Assembly (NCBI GenBank): GCA_937892845.1
Contig: CALBGP010000005.1
Location: 13,702 to 77,701 of the forward strand
DNA from: an uncultured Eggerthellaceae bacterium
GTDB taxonomy: Bacteria > Actinomycetota > Coriobacteriia > Coriobacteriales > Eggerthellaceae
Direction: 5' to 3'
DNA: 64,000 nucleotides
This document shows, piece after piece, positions 35,229 to 44,926 of the stretch. The notes under the pieces were generated by a model that saw only the letters and a program-made list of their open reading frames with translations, ran no database searches and had not been told where the DNA came from. Both the position numbers and the translations under genes were made by a program. Within the stretch, counting starts at the first letter, position 1; each line of letters begins with the position of its first letter.

Positions 35229-35984
35229 TCACTTTGCGGCCTTCCAGCCGGTGATGCTTTGCCTCCTCTCCTTCCTATAGCTCGGGCCGTCTATGTTTAT
35301 GATCTCGCTCTTGTAGATGAGCCTGTCCAGGATGGCGGTTATGATGTCGCTGTCCTCTATGAACCTCGTCCACTCGTCGAACCCCTTGTTCGACGTGATC
35401 ACCAGGGAGCGCTTTCCCTCGCAATCCGACACGAAGCCGAAGAACAGCGTTGCCTCCGCCGGGTTCAGGCGCTCGTAGCCTATCTCGTCGATGATCACGA
35501 GCCTCGCCCTCGACAGCTCCCTCATCCTCTTCTTCGCCGACGGGAGGAAGTCCTTCTTCTCCAGCACCGCCATCAACGTGTCCATCTTCTCGAAGCAGAC
35601 GTCGTACCCCCTGTCCAGGGCCTCGTAGCCCAGGATGGTGGCGATCATGGTCTTGCCGGTGGACGTGGGGCCCAGGAGGCAGACGTTGAAGGCGTGGTCC
35701 AGCCAGGTCATGTCCATGAGGTTGAGCACGGTCTCCTTGCTGACCGACGGCTGGAACGCGAAGTCGAACTCGGAGATGGACCTCCTCTGCGGCAGCCTGA
35801 ACGCCTTGTACCGCTGCTCGCGCTTGTACTCCTCCTTCAGCCTGAGCTCCTCCCTCAGGAACAGCTCCATCGCCTTCATCGGGCTCAGGTCCTCGACCCC
35901 CGTGAACAGGCCGACGAAGTCCACCTGCCTGAGCCTCAGCTGAGAGAGCATCATGGCGATGTCGGTTTCCCTGTACGTGCCCAT
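35229..35984 (-). CDS. istB: IstB-like transposition helper ATPase
   Basis: 251 residues, DnaA/DnaC-like AAA+ ATPase. Walker A LLGPTSTGKTMIA, Walker B LVIIDEIGYERLNP and sensor I VITSNKGFDEW are present. It selects target DNA for the IstA transposase. The start is immediately after the istA stop (TAGATG). Confidence 0.93.
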   Translation of the reverse strand: MGTYRETDIAMMLSQLRLRQVDFVGLFTGVEDLSPMKAMELFLREELRLKEEYKREQRYKAFRLPQRRSISEFDFAFQPSVSKETVLNLMDMTWLDHAFNVCLLGPTSTGKTMIATILGYEALDRGYDVCFEKMDTLMAVLEKKDFLPSAKKRMRELSRARLVIIDEIGYERLNPAEATLFFGFVSDCEGKRSLVITSNKGFDEWTRFIEDSDIITAILDRLIYKSEIINIDGPSYRKERRQSITGWKAAK

Positions 35985-37490
35985 CTACAGCACCTCCGCA
36001 TAGTCCGAGACGGCCCTCTTGGCCACCGTCACCGAGTACTCCCCGGGCAGCGGCGACGGCGGCGGCGCGACGGGCATGTACTCCTCGGCCCAGGCCGCGA
36101 CGTCGTTCGCGCTGTAGCTGCCGATCGCGGCGCACTGGAGCATGGCCAGCCTGGTGGCCTCCTTCCCGAACTTGCCGAACGAGTGCAGGAGAAGCGCCAG
36201 CTGGTCCCGCTCGTACCTGGGATGGTCCTCCACCATGCGGGCGACGAAGTCGGCGGAGCCGTCACCGAGCAGCGCAACCGCGTCGTCGGACATCCGCCTC
36301 ACCGCCGCCGACCTGCTGCTCCTGTGGGAGTCCCTGCCTATGAGCCTCCCGGTGACGCCGTCGGCGATGGCGTGGGTGCAGAGGACGTCGCCGGCAAGGG
36401 ACTTGATCGTCAGGATGCCGTCCTTGGGCTCGATCGCCACGACGGCCATCTTGTTGAACGTGCCGTACGGCACGGTATAGCGGTTCTGAAGGTATAGAAT
36501 GGTGTTGTCCTTGCGCACGCCCCTGGTGTCGCCCTCCGGGGTCGGCGCCGCCGTGGCGCAGGGTATGAGAAGCGCCTGCTCCGCCGCGAAACGAGACGCG
36601 GGCGCTTCCTTGGTGGTTCCGTTGGGCTTCGCGTTGCCGGTCCTGGCGAGCCACGCCAGCGCCGCCGCGTTGAGCTCGTCGTCGCCGCCCGGGTAGGTGC
36701 AGTGCCTCACGAAGTTCCGCTTGACGAACTTGACGACGCTCTCGACCTTCCCCTTGGTCTCGGGGTCGGACCCGCGGCAGAGGAAGACGTCGAAGCCGCA
36801 TTCGGCCCTGAACAGCTCCATCTCCCTGGTCAGGATGATGTCGCCCGCGTTCTCGGAGACGCTCACCACGCTGTCCTGGTCGAAGACGACCTCCTCGGGC
36901 CTGCCGCCGTAGAAGTCGAAGCAGCGACGCATCGCCATGACGAGGTCGATCGAGGTCCACGGCCTGCTCAGGAAATCCACGTACTTGTAGCGGGAGTAGG
37001 ACAGGACGAACCCTGCGAACCTGACATGGACCCTGACGCCCCTGGCGTCCGCCATCCACGACTCACCGAAGTCGACCTGCATCTGCTTGCCCGGCGGCAG
37101 GTCCGGAACCGCCTCGTAATCCCTGGGATCCGATTGCTTCGGGATGCTGTAGTCCCTTCTGAGCGCCGCGACGTGCCGCCGCACGGTCCGCTCCGAGGCC
37201 GTGATCTCATGCTCGCCGAAGCGCTCGAGCAGCCAGTCGTATACCTGGGCCGAGGTCATGTCGGGGTATTTGCGCAGTCAGCCCAATATGACGCCGTCAT
37301 AGCGCTCCAGCTTGCACCTCTTGCGAACCATGCCGGAGTCCAGGTCATACTCCTCCTGGGTCATGTCCCAGTACTTGCTGACGGTCCACCAGCAGCATCC
37401 CAGACGATCAGCCACCTGCTGCTTCTTGAACCCAAGCTTCTTCAATCTCTGTATGTCCACGTACACGTTGAGCCCCTTCACCTTTCCCAC
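35985..37490 (-). pseudogene. istA: IstA-like DDE transposase interrupted by one in-frame stop
   Basis: Two frames in the same phase join to a complete IstA: 37490-37278 encodes the N-terminal helix-turn-helix (IQRLKKLGFKKQQVADRLGC), then a TGA at 37280-37278, then 37259-35985 continues with MTSAQVYDWLLERFGEHE. Catalytic residues are in place: QVDFGE, FDQDSVV and KGKVES. Before the stop the frame reads YDGVILG and after it LRKYPD, where IS21 relatives usually have a tryptophan, so a TGG to TGA change is likely. Without suppression the transposase is not made full length. Confidence 0.85.
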
Positions 37491-37779
37491 CTTTCAATGA
37501 CGATGCCGACATGGGCAGCCTCATTGTGCAGGCGATCATCGTTTGGCAACGGGAAACTCTGACATTTGTGGCCAGGGCAACTGACATTTGTTGGCCAGAA
37601 TCTCTAACTTTTAGATTACCGCTTACAGGAGGGTTTTCCTTTTTGTTTTACGCTCAAATAAACTGCTTGTATTACAGAAAAATGGCGTCATCGGTGACAA
37701 AGAATGTCACCAAGAAACAACGCGGTTTGCAAGTGTTTCGCATCTTTTACCTGCGGAAACGCTTTCTGTTCGATTATTC

Positions 37780-39641
37780 CTCATGCCACGGGGCGCACCG
37801 CCTACTACACCGCCCCCCATCAAGGCGCTCGTGTCCGAGAAGTTCTTCGATATGGTGGACATCTTGGGGCGCGAGAACGTGGGCATGATCACCGGAGACT
37901 CCACCATCAACACCGAGGCGCCCGTCATCTGCTGCACGGCGGAGATTCTCGCGAACCAGGCCCTGCACGAGGGACCAGCCTCAAAGGTGGGCTGCGTCGT
38001 GATGGACGAGTTCCACTTCTACGCCGACCCCGACCGCGGCTGGGCCTGGCAGGTGTCGCTGCTCACCCTGACCGGTGCACAGTTCCTGCTGATGAGCGCC
38101 ACCCTCGGCGACGTGAGTGACATCGCCGCCATGCTCCAGGAGCGCACGGGGCGCCCCGTGGACCTCGTGACCGACGCGCCGCGCCCGGTGCCGCTGTCCT
38201 ACGACTACACCCTGGAGACTCTGGAGGCCACGGTGGAGCTGGGTCTGCGCGCCGGCGAGGTGCCGCTGTACATCGTGCACTTCTCCCAGGACGAGGCCCT
38301 GAAGAACGCCCGGTCGCTGGCCAGCTACGGCGTATCGGAGAAAGACCAGCGTGAGGCCATCAAACAAGCCATGAAGGGCACGAAGTTCACCACCCCCTTC
38401 GGCAAGATCCTGCAGCGGCTGCTGGCGGCGGGCGTGGGCGTGCACCACGCGGGCATGCGCCGCGCTACCGGCTTTTGGTGGAGCGCCTGGCCCAGCAGGG
38501 GCTCCTGCCCGTCATCTGCGGCACCGACACCCTGGGCGTGGGCATCAACGTGCCCATCCACACCGTAGTGCTCACGCAGCTCACCAAGTTCGACGGCACC
38601 AAGATGCGCCGCCTGCGCAGCCGCGAGTTCCACCAGATCGTGGGCCGGGCGGGCCGGGCCGGCTTCGACACCGAGGGCATGGCCATCGCGCTGGCCCCCG
38701 AGCACGAGATCGAGAACCACAAGGCCCTGCTGAAGGCCGGGGACGACCCGAAAAAGCAGCGCCGCGTGAAGAAGAAGCAGCCGCCCGAGGGCTTCGTGAG
38801 CTGGAACAAGCAGACCTTCGAGCACCTAATCGAAAAGCCGCCGGAGAAGCTGACGCCCCGCATGCGCATCACCCACTCCATGGTGCTGTCGGTGGTGAGC
38901 CGCGGAGGCGACGCGTGGGCCAACGTGCACCAGCTTATTGCCGACTCGGCCCAGACCCCCGAGGAGAAAATCAAGCTGAACGCCCGGGCCGACGAGATTT
39001 TCGGCACGCTGCTAGAAGCGGGCGTGGTAGTGCGCGAGACCGACGCCGAGGGCAACCCGAGCTACGTGCTCACCGTGGACCTTCCCGAGGACTTCGCCCT
39101 CGACCAGCCGCTCTCGCCGTTTTTGCTGGCGGCGCTCGATCTGCTGGACCCGGAGAGCGACACCTACGCTCTGGACGTCATCTCGCTCGTGGAGGCCACG
39201 CTGGAGAATCCCGCGAAGGTGCTGCGGGCCCAGGAGCGCAAGGCCCGCGACGCCGCCATGGCCGCCATGAAGGCCGACGGCGTGGAATACGAAGAACGCC
39301 TGGAGCGGCTGGCCGAGGTCACCTATCCCAAGCCCCTGGAGGAGCTGCTGGACCGCGCCTTCGAGCTGTACTGCCAGGGCGTGCCCTGGGCCCGCGACTA
39401 CTTCGCCGAGCACAACGAGATCCGCCTGGACGGTGACGCGCGGTCGGCCGCCTACCTCTCCATCGACGAGAGCCCCGAAGCCGAACAGCACCTCTGGCAT
39501 GTGCGCCAGATCTTCCTGGGCGAGAACGCCGACGGCGACTTCCGCATCGAGGCTGACGTGAACTTGGACGCCACCCAGGAGGAAGGCGAGGTCATCTTCA
39601 AGAACTACCGCGTGGGCTTCGTGGAGGATTTGGCGGAATAG
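37780..39641 (+). pseudogene. Ski2/Mtr4-like DEAD-box RNA helicase, 5'-truncated with two frameshifts
   Basis: The coding remains begin inside motif I (ATGRTAYYTAPIKALVSEKFF) and include MDEFHFY, LLMSATLGD and QIVGRAGRAGFD, with the C-terminal region typical of actinobacterial DUF3516-type helicases. A run of six C after TAYYTAP puts the beginning out of frame by one base; at about 38460 ATGCGCCGCGC lacks one base relative to the expected HHAGMLPRYR, splitting the rest into 37783-38568 and 38475-39641. Everything before motif I is gone. It lies about 150 bases from the IS end, and its 3' end overlaps the convergent LuxR gene. Confidence 0.85.
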
Positions 39642-41044
39642 GATAGGTTTTCCAGGCCAAGAAACTCGTACAGCTCCTGTTTGCTGTGGACACCCATTTT
39701 TTTATAAATGTTGTGAGTGTGGGTCTTCACCGTAGCGAGGCCTACCACCAGATCGTCGCTAATTTGCGCTAACGTTTTTCTCTGGGCGAGGAGAAGGAGT
39801 ACGTCTCCCTCGCGCTTAGTCAGAGAGCACTGCATGGCGACCGATGTGCAGGTTTCGGCGAGTATGGTGTAATAACGTGCCGGATCGACGTACTGCGCCT
39901 TTGCTGGATCGGTGCTCCTCTCGAGACTTCCATCTCTGAGAGGAGAAAGATAGACGAACGCAATGGCTCCTAATCCTGCGAGTAGGACGAGGGGCAACGC
40001 ATGCACGCCAGGCCCTATCATGCCCGAGAAAGCTTCTCCTAGAAAAGCGGCGAGTTGCTCTGCAAGATAGGCAAGCGAGAAGACAAAGACTGGGTTGTTT
40101 CCTCTTCTTTGGCAGAGATTGCACAGTATGGTGAAGAAGAATGTCGAAAAAGTCATATAGGAGGCATCGAGAAGAATCGAAGCAATATCGTAGGAACACC
40201 CAGCTTCTATAGCGAAAACTATGATTGCCAATTCCAGAATGGCGAGCGATGCGTCATAGAGCTGCTTGATGCGAACGATTCTTCCGTTTACCGCGAGGGC
40301 GATTGAGGTAGCCGCAATGGCGATAAAGAGCCCGAGGTAGGAAACACTAGCTACGGGCGTGGGAGCAAAGCCTTGTAGCGTTTGAATGGTGAAGATGATA
40401 AGCGAATAAATGAGCAGCAAGCGCGCAATGGGAAAGAAGCTGCGCGGCTCAATTTTGCCGGCCTCTTCCGAGGGCGAAGTAGCCGTAGGGTTTTCGCGCC
40501 AGAGCGCAATAGAGGTCTTTCTCGTGAGGCAGAGGGCGATTGCGAGGGGCGCAATACAGGATATGGCAAGTGGCGGAAGCAAAGTGGAGAGTGCCCGCAG
40601 TATGCCTACAAAAAACTGCCAAGCAATGAGCGTTAAAAGGCAGTCGACGAGGGGGAGCACCGCAAGCGCCTTGAGGCACGAGATGAGCAGAGAGGCTCGG
40701 CAGAGCGCCGTTACGCAAAGACAAGCGAAGGGTAGAACTCCCTGGAAAGTTTCCGGCTGCAATGAGCACGCCCAGGCGCCAAAAAAACCGAGAAAGCACA
40801 GTGAGCAGGAGGCAACAACGAACGCCTTACTGCTGAGGAAGGTGCTGGTTTGGCGGTGAAACAGGGCCAAGACGCCGAATGCGAGCGACGTTACAAGGAG
40901 ATAGGGGTATTGGGAAAAGGATACGAGTGAAGCGAATCCTGCCGGAATTGCAGCAGAAGGGTCGAGCATCCAAGCGCAAGCAAAAGCCAGAGCGAGAGCA
41001 AAAGGCACGTTGCGAATCTGATTTACCGTCACGGCCTTGGCCAT
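39605..41044 (-). CDS. Membrane-bound LuxR-family regulator (second pair)
   Basis: 479 residues. About twelve hydrophobic segments occupy residues 10-390, followed by a LuxR helix-turn-helix (LTKREGDVLLLLAQRKTLAQI through KTHTHNIYKKMGVHSKQELYEFL). Base composition is clearly lower in GC than the helicase remnant next to it. It is divergent from the flavoprotein at 41387, repeating the arrangement at 17.9-21.4 kb, and is presumably the regulator of that gene. The last 37 bases overlap the decayed helicase on the other strand. Confidence 0.85.
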   Translation of the reverse strand: MAKAVTVNQIRNVPFALALAFACAWMLDPSAAIPAGFASLVSFSQYPYLLVTSLAFGVLALFHRQTSTFLSSKAFVVASCSLCFLGFFGAWACSLQPETFQGVLPFACLCVTALCRASLLISCLKALAVLPLVDCLLTLIAWQFFVGILRALSTLLPPLAISCIAPLAIALCLTRKTSIALWRENPTATSPSEEAGKIEPRSFFPIARLLLIYSLIIFTIQTLQGFAPTPVASVSYLGLFIAIAATSIALAVNGRIVRIKQLYDASLAILELAIIVFAIEAGCSYDIASILLDASYMTFSTFFFTILCNLCQRRGNNPVFVFSLAYLAEQLAAFLGEAFSGMIGPGVHALPLVLLAGLGAIAFVYLSPLRDGSLERSTDPAKAQYVDPARYYTILAETCTSVAMQCSLTKREGDVLLLLAQRKTLAQISDDLVVGLATVKTHTHNIYKKMGVHSKQELYEFLGLENLSYSAKSSTKPTR

Positions 41045-41386
41045 GTTCGACCTCCCGAATGGTTTCGCATGATAGAACTTCCTCCTGGTCTATTTTATAC
41101 CGATTAAGCCTGGAAAACCCGAGGTAATCGCACTTTGAGGAAGTGGAGTGCGGAGGCGAGGAATAGCTTGAAGTTCGCAATGCGCTTCATCAACCGTTTT
41201 TTCAACCCTTCCGTGCCTGCAATCAACCTCAATCTGCATCCTCAAGGTCCAATACCTGCGTTTTCATACGTAAGTGCGATTTCGAATAGGCGCCGTCAAC
41301 GTTTTGTCGATAGACGAGTTGGGCGATGGCCCATGAGCCCAAAATCGCACATGCAATAACTCAGTTAGGAAAGAGGAGGATCAAGA
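41045..41386. other. 342-base divergent control region of the second LuxR/flavoprotein pair
   Basis: No gene. AT-rich, with a GGAGG-type site before each start. Unlike the first pair I see no CGCTAACC array, so the two regulators probably have different operators. Confidence 0.4.
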
Positions 41387-43051
41387 ATGGACAAGGTGAT
41401 ATCGCGCAGAGATTTTATTGTTGGGGGTGGAGTATTTGGTGCGAGCATGGCAGCGGTCGGCCTCGCGGGATGCGCTCCTTCAAATGCTGGCCTGCCGTCG
41501 ACTGATACCGACGCATCGGGCACCAATACGCATATGGGCGCAGATCGCCCTCTTTCTTCGCGGCTTGTCGAAGTGGATGAAGGGGATGTGGTCCGCACGG
41601 AGGAGTGCGATGTCGTAGTGTGCGGCTCAGGATCCGCTGGAACCTATGCCGCCATTAGAGCAGCTGAGCTTGGTGCTCGTGTAATCTGGCTTGAGAAGAC
41701 AAGTCTCAAGGGAGGAACTTCAACGGTAACGGAGGGTACGCTTGCGTACAACACTCAAGAGCAGCTTGATGCGCAGGGGCCCACAGACTTGCAGGCCGAG
41801 TTCGAAGCTTACATGCAGTGGCACAATTGGGGTGCTTATGCACCAGGGATTTGGTGCTACCTGGACAATTCTGGAGAAGCCCTCGATTGGGCCATAAGCC
41901 ATGGGGCTTCGATGTCAACTGGTGGCCAGGGTGCCCTTCTGAGCTGCTTTGACGAGGCAGGCAATTGGGTAAACAACGGCGAGGGTATGCTCAAGCCGCT
42001 TTGGGCCTATGGGGAGACGCTCGATAATTTGGATTTTCGCCTAGAGTCTCCTGCCGTGAACATCATTCTCGACAATGAGGGAGTTGGGGGTGTCTACGCA
42101 AAAAGCGGCGGCGATCTCGTGCGCATTAATGCCAAAGCGACGGTGCTCGCTACGGGTGGATTCGGGAAAAACCCGGAAATGTGCGCCGAGCGGCTTCGCG
42201 TTCCTAGTGAACGAGTTGAATTTCTGGGGTTCGATGGTCAAGATGGCGACGGTATCAATATGGCGCTGACGGCAGGCGCGCTTCCCCAGGCGCCGTCTGC
42301 GGTAATGTACGGACTTTCGAAGGCGTGCGGAGAAAGTTGGAGTAGCATGCTGTCGATTTTCACTCAGTGGCCGCCCTCTTATCGGTATCCGCTAGAAATA
42401 GGCAAAACGCTCCCCATGGTCAATCAGAGCGGCGTGCGCTTTTATAACGAGACACTTGCAGAAGACGCCGACACCTCCCGCCTCAACACGGCAATCGCTT
42501 CTCAGTCGAAGGTCTTTACCTTGTTCGATGAGGCGCATGTTGAAGCCTACGAGGGCGAGGATAAACTCAATGAGTTCGTTGCCTTCATGGGTGTTGGGAG
42601 CGGAGAGTTCCGATCCTTGGTTGAAGGCAGCGACTTTGTTTGGAAGGCCGATAGCTTCGAGGAGCTTGCCGAGCTTATGGGGGTTGACTCGGAAGCATTG
42701 GCTGCAACGATGGAAGACTACAATAATAGAGCGAAGGGGGACGGCTCTCATGACCCCCTTGGAGCCGACCCCGCGCTCATGACGCCTCTAGAAAAGAAGC
42801 CATTTTATGCGGTTCAGGTCGAGGCTTGCGCCTATAGTACCTGTGGCGGCGTGCGAGGAGATCATGAGGCGCGGGCGATCGGACACGACGATCTCCCCAT
42901 CAAGGGCTTGTTTGTGTGCGGCATCGATAACGGTTCCATGCAGTTTAACGACTATCCCTATGGGCTGCATGGAGGATCGGGGCAGGGTGCTGCTTGCACG
43001 ACGGGATATGTTGCTGCGAACGCAGCTTGCAAGGATCTGGGTATTGCCTAG
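41387..43051 (+). CDS. Tat-exported FAD-dependent reductase-like flavoprotein
   Basis: 554 residues. The N-terminus has a twin-arginine signal (ISRRDFIVGGGVFGAS) and a possible lipobox LAGC. The FAD domain opens CDVVVCGSGSAGTYAAIRAAELGARVIWLEK and ends FVCGIDNGSMQFNDYPYGLHGGSGQGAACTTGYVA. It belongs to the fumarate reductase/3-ketosteroid dehydrogenase-like flavoprotein superfamily. No cytochrome gene adjoins it. Strong GAGGAGG before the ATG. Lower GC than core genes and placed within the guaA island, so probably horizontally acquired; substrate unknown. Confidence 0.85.
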   Translation: MDKVISRRDFIVGGGVFGASMAAVGLAGCAPSNAGLPSTDTDASGTNTHMGADRPLSSRLVEVDEGDVVRTEECDVVVCGSGSAGTYAAIRAAELGARVIWLEKTSLKGGTSTVTEGTLAYNTQEQLDAQGPTDLQAEFEAYMQWHNWGAYAPGIWCYLDNSGEALDWAISHGASMSTGGQGALLSCFDEAGNWVNNGEGMLKPLWAYGETLDNLDFRLESPAVNIILDNEGVGGVYAKSGGDLVRINAKATVLATGGFGKNPEMCAERLRVPSERVEFLGFDGQDGDGINMALTAGALPQAPSAVMYGLSKACGESWSSMLSIFTQWPPSYRYPLEIGKTLPMVNQSGVRFYNETLAEDADTSRLNTAIASQSKVFTLFDEAHVEAYEGEDKLNEFVAFMGVGSGEFRSLVEGSDFVWKADSFEELAELMGVDSEALAATMEDYNNRAKGDGSHDPLGADPALMTPLEKKPFYAVQVEACAYSTCGGVRGDHEARAIGHDDLPIKGLFVCGIDNGSMQFNDYPYGLHGGSGQGAACTTGYVAANAACKDLGIA

Positions 43052-43234
43052 CGATCATTTAACAGACGACCCTCGATCCCCTTCTGCAGCAACAAGGGGA
43101 TTGGGGGTCGTCTTAAAGCGCACGAAGCAGGGTTATCGCACCTTCTCTTTCAAATAGTCGTTAGGAAGCTCGCAGCTGTGGTAGTTACGAGCTTCTTGCT
43201 TTTAGCGGTTGTTGGGGAAGCCCCCGTCGCTTCC

Positions 43235-43873
43235 TTATTCGCTTCTCAGAGCTTCGACCGGGTCTTTCTTCGCGGCGGCGCTTGAAGGAATGAGGCCTGC
43301 CAAGAATGTGAGCAACACGCTTATGCCGACCAGGGCAATTGCGGCCTGCCACGGCAGGATCGCGACGTTTTCCACATCGAACAATGAATAGACAATCGTG
43401 TTGGCGGGAATGCAGGCCAAAGCCGTAAGTCCGATGCCAATAACGCCGGCTGCGAAACCGACGATGATGGTTTCGGCGTTGAACACGCGGCTGATATCGC
43501 CTTTGCTTGCGCCAATGGAGCGCAAAACGCCAATTTCTTTCTTGCGTTCAAGCACACTGATATAGGTGATGATGCCAATCATGATTGAACTCACCACGAG
43601 CGAAATCGCCACGAACGCCATCAGCACATAGCTGATCATATTAACGATGGTGGTTACGCTGCTCATGAGCGCGCCCACAATATCGGTGTAGCTTACGACC
43701 TTGTCTTCCTCGCCGGCGGCGTTCATCGCTTCGTTGTAGTTGTCAAGGATATCGATCACGCTTTGCTTGCTTTCGAAATCCTTCGGGTAAATGTCGATGC
43801 TCGCCGGCTTGGCGTAATCGGCCCAACCGAACTTTTTCATGTTGCTGTCGTAACTGCTTTGTTCGGTCGACAT
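43235..43873 (-). pseudogene. C-terminal fragment of an FtsX-like ABC permease
   Basis: 212 codons ending DPVEALRSE. Four hydrophobic segments and the coupling motif VLERKKEIGVLRSIGASKGDISRVFNAETIIVG identify the last third of a MacB/FtsX-type permease, usually 400-1100 residues. The ATG at 43873 is at a sequence junction: immediately upstream the other strand encodes a different gene remnant. No ATPase partner is nearby. Confidence 0.8.
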
Positions 43874-43875
43874 GA

Positions 43876-44103
43876 GACTCGCCGATTCTCTCCCTGAAAG
43901 AAAGCAAGCAGGAAGGCGTTGCCGAAGGGATGAAGAGCTCGATGCTTTCGTATATGCTCGACCAATGCGGAAACTGCCAGGTCATAATTGTCGAAAACGA
44001 GATCCCGGACGATGTCGATTTATCTGCTGCGACCCTTATCGAATTCACCAAAAACGAGAGCATCGGGCGCTACGGCTTTCTGCTTGACCAGCTAATCCTA
44101 TAG
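43876..44103 (+). pseudogene. C-terminal fragment of an SMC/RecN-like ATPase
   Basis: 76 codons with no start, reading DSPILSLKESKQEGVAEGMK at the beginning, QVIIVENEIPDDVD, then LIEFTKNESIGRYGFLLDQ and a TAG. This matches the end of large coiled-coil AAA ATPases of the DUF3732 type, judged by eye. The homology begins exactly where the permease fragment ends, so this is a deletion junction. Confidence 0.55.
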
Positions 44104-44259
44104 CGTTGCGGTGCTTAGCACGAGATTGCCAAATCCAACAAGGGCGCGTACGATACGTTTCGATGGCCCGGGACGACCGCTGATTCAAGTCACCGGGCCT
44201 AAATTTGTTTTTACAGGAATAGCGTCTTTCCAGGCGTCTTCGCCTGATGGCCATGATCT

Positions 44260-44315
44260 TCCTTTTGATTATTAGACACATTTAAGCTACAATTCGTGTC
44301 CAATAATCAAAAGGA
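44260..44315 (+). promoter_or_regulatory. abiE promoter within a 20-bp inverted repeat
   Basis: TTGATT (44265-44270) and TACAAT (44288-44293) are 17 bases apart. The arms at 44260-44279 and 44296-44315 are inverted repeats matching at 19 of 20 positions (CTTTTGATTATT core). The left arm covers the -35, the right arm the start of the message and the ribosome-binding site. AbiEi antitoxins are known to repress their own promoters by binding inverted repeats, so this is the likely operator. Confidence 0.8.
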
Positions 44316-44320
44316 GGGTT

Positions 44321-44926
44321 ATGAGCAGAAGTGAGGAGATAGCCGAATTCGTAGAAGACTCGGGCGGCATCGCGAGCGCGGCGCAAATCGCGAAAGCGGG
44401 CTTTCTGCCGGGCTCGATTTCCTACGCCCTTGAATCGGGCGCTATAGACAAGCTTACCCGGGGCGTGTACTGTCTGCCCGAAGTCTTCGATGACGAGTTC
44501 GCAGCGATATCCTACAGGTGGAGCAAATGCGTGCTATCACACGGAAGCGCGCTGTACCTCGCCGGCCTTTCCGACAGGGTTCCCGCCGCAATCGATGTCA
44601 CCGTCCCACACGGCTACAACCCGCGTGGCCTTACCCAAGAATATCCCGATACGAAAATCCACCGTCTCTCTCCCGAGCTCTACGAGCTCGGCATCGTTAA
44701 GGCAAAGTCCCCAGGAGGGGGTACTGTGAAAGCCTATTGCGCCGAACGGGCCATAGCCGACCTCATTTCGCAGAGAGTTTCCGAAGGAGCGGACCCCCAG
44801 CTCGTCCGCGACGCGGTCGCGGGTTATTTCAAAAGGAAAGGCGCCGACCTGCCTAAGCTCGCACGGATGTGCAACGCGCTCGGCGTCGAGAAAGAGTTCA
44901 GGATGTATTTGGAGGTGCTCACATGA
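44321..44926 (+). CDS. AbiEi-family antitoxin/regulator (system 1)
   Basis: 201 residues. The N-terminal winged helix (GIASAAQIAKAGFLPGSISYAL) with the RGVYCLPE segment is the AbiEi DNA-binding domain; the C-terminal antitoxin domain contains AERAIADLI and ends KEFRMYLEVL. It is the antitoxin and autorepressor of a type IV toxin-antitoxin system. Its stop overlaps the toxin start (ATGA). Confidence 0.9.
   Translation: MSRSEEIAEFVEDSGGIASAAQIAKAGFLPGSISYALESGAIDKLTRGVYCLPEVFDDEFAAISYRWSKCVLSHGSALYLAGLSDRVPAAIDVTVPHGYNPRGLTQEYPDTKIHRLSPELYELGIVKAKSPGGGTVKAYCAERAIADLISQRVSEGADPQLVRDAVAGYFKRKGADLPKLARMCNALGVEKEFRMYLEVLT

Larger units (their letters stand above)
35136..37627. mobile_element. IS21-family insertion sequence (about 2.49 kb)
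   Basis: Ends begin TGTAAGCGGT at 35136 and, reversed, at 37627. Inside both ends are IS21-style repeated sites: GGCCACGATTGTCAGAG on the left, GGCCACAAATGTCAGAG and GGCCAACAAATGTCAGTT on the right. It carries istA and istB on the minus strand. Flanking bases (GCGCC left, GGAGG right) show no target duplication, which points to deletion or recombination next to the element. Confidence 0.88.
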
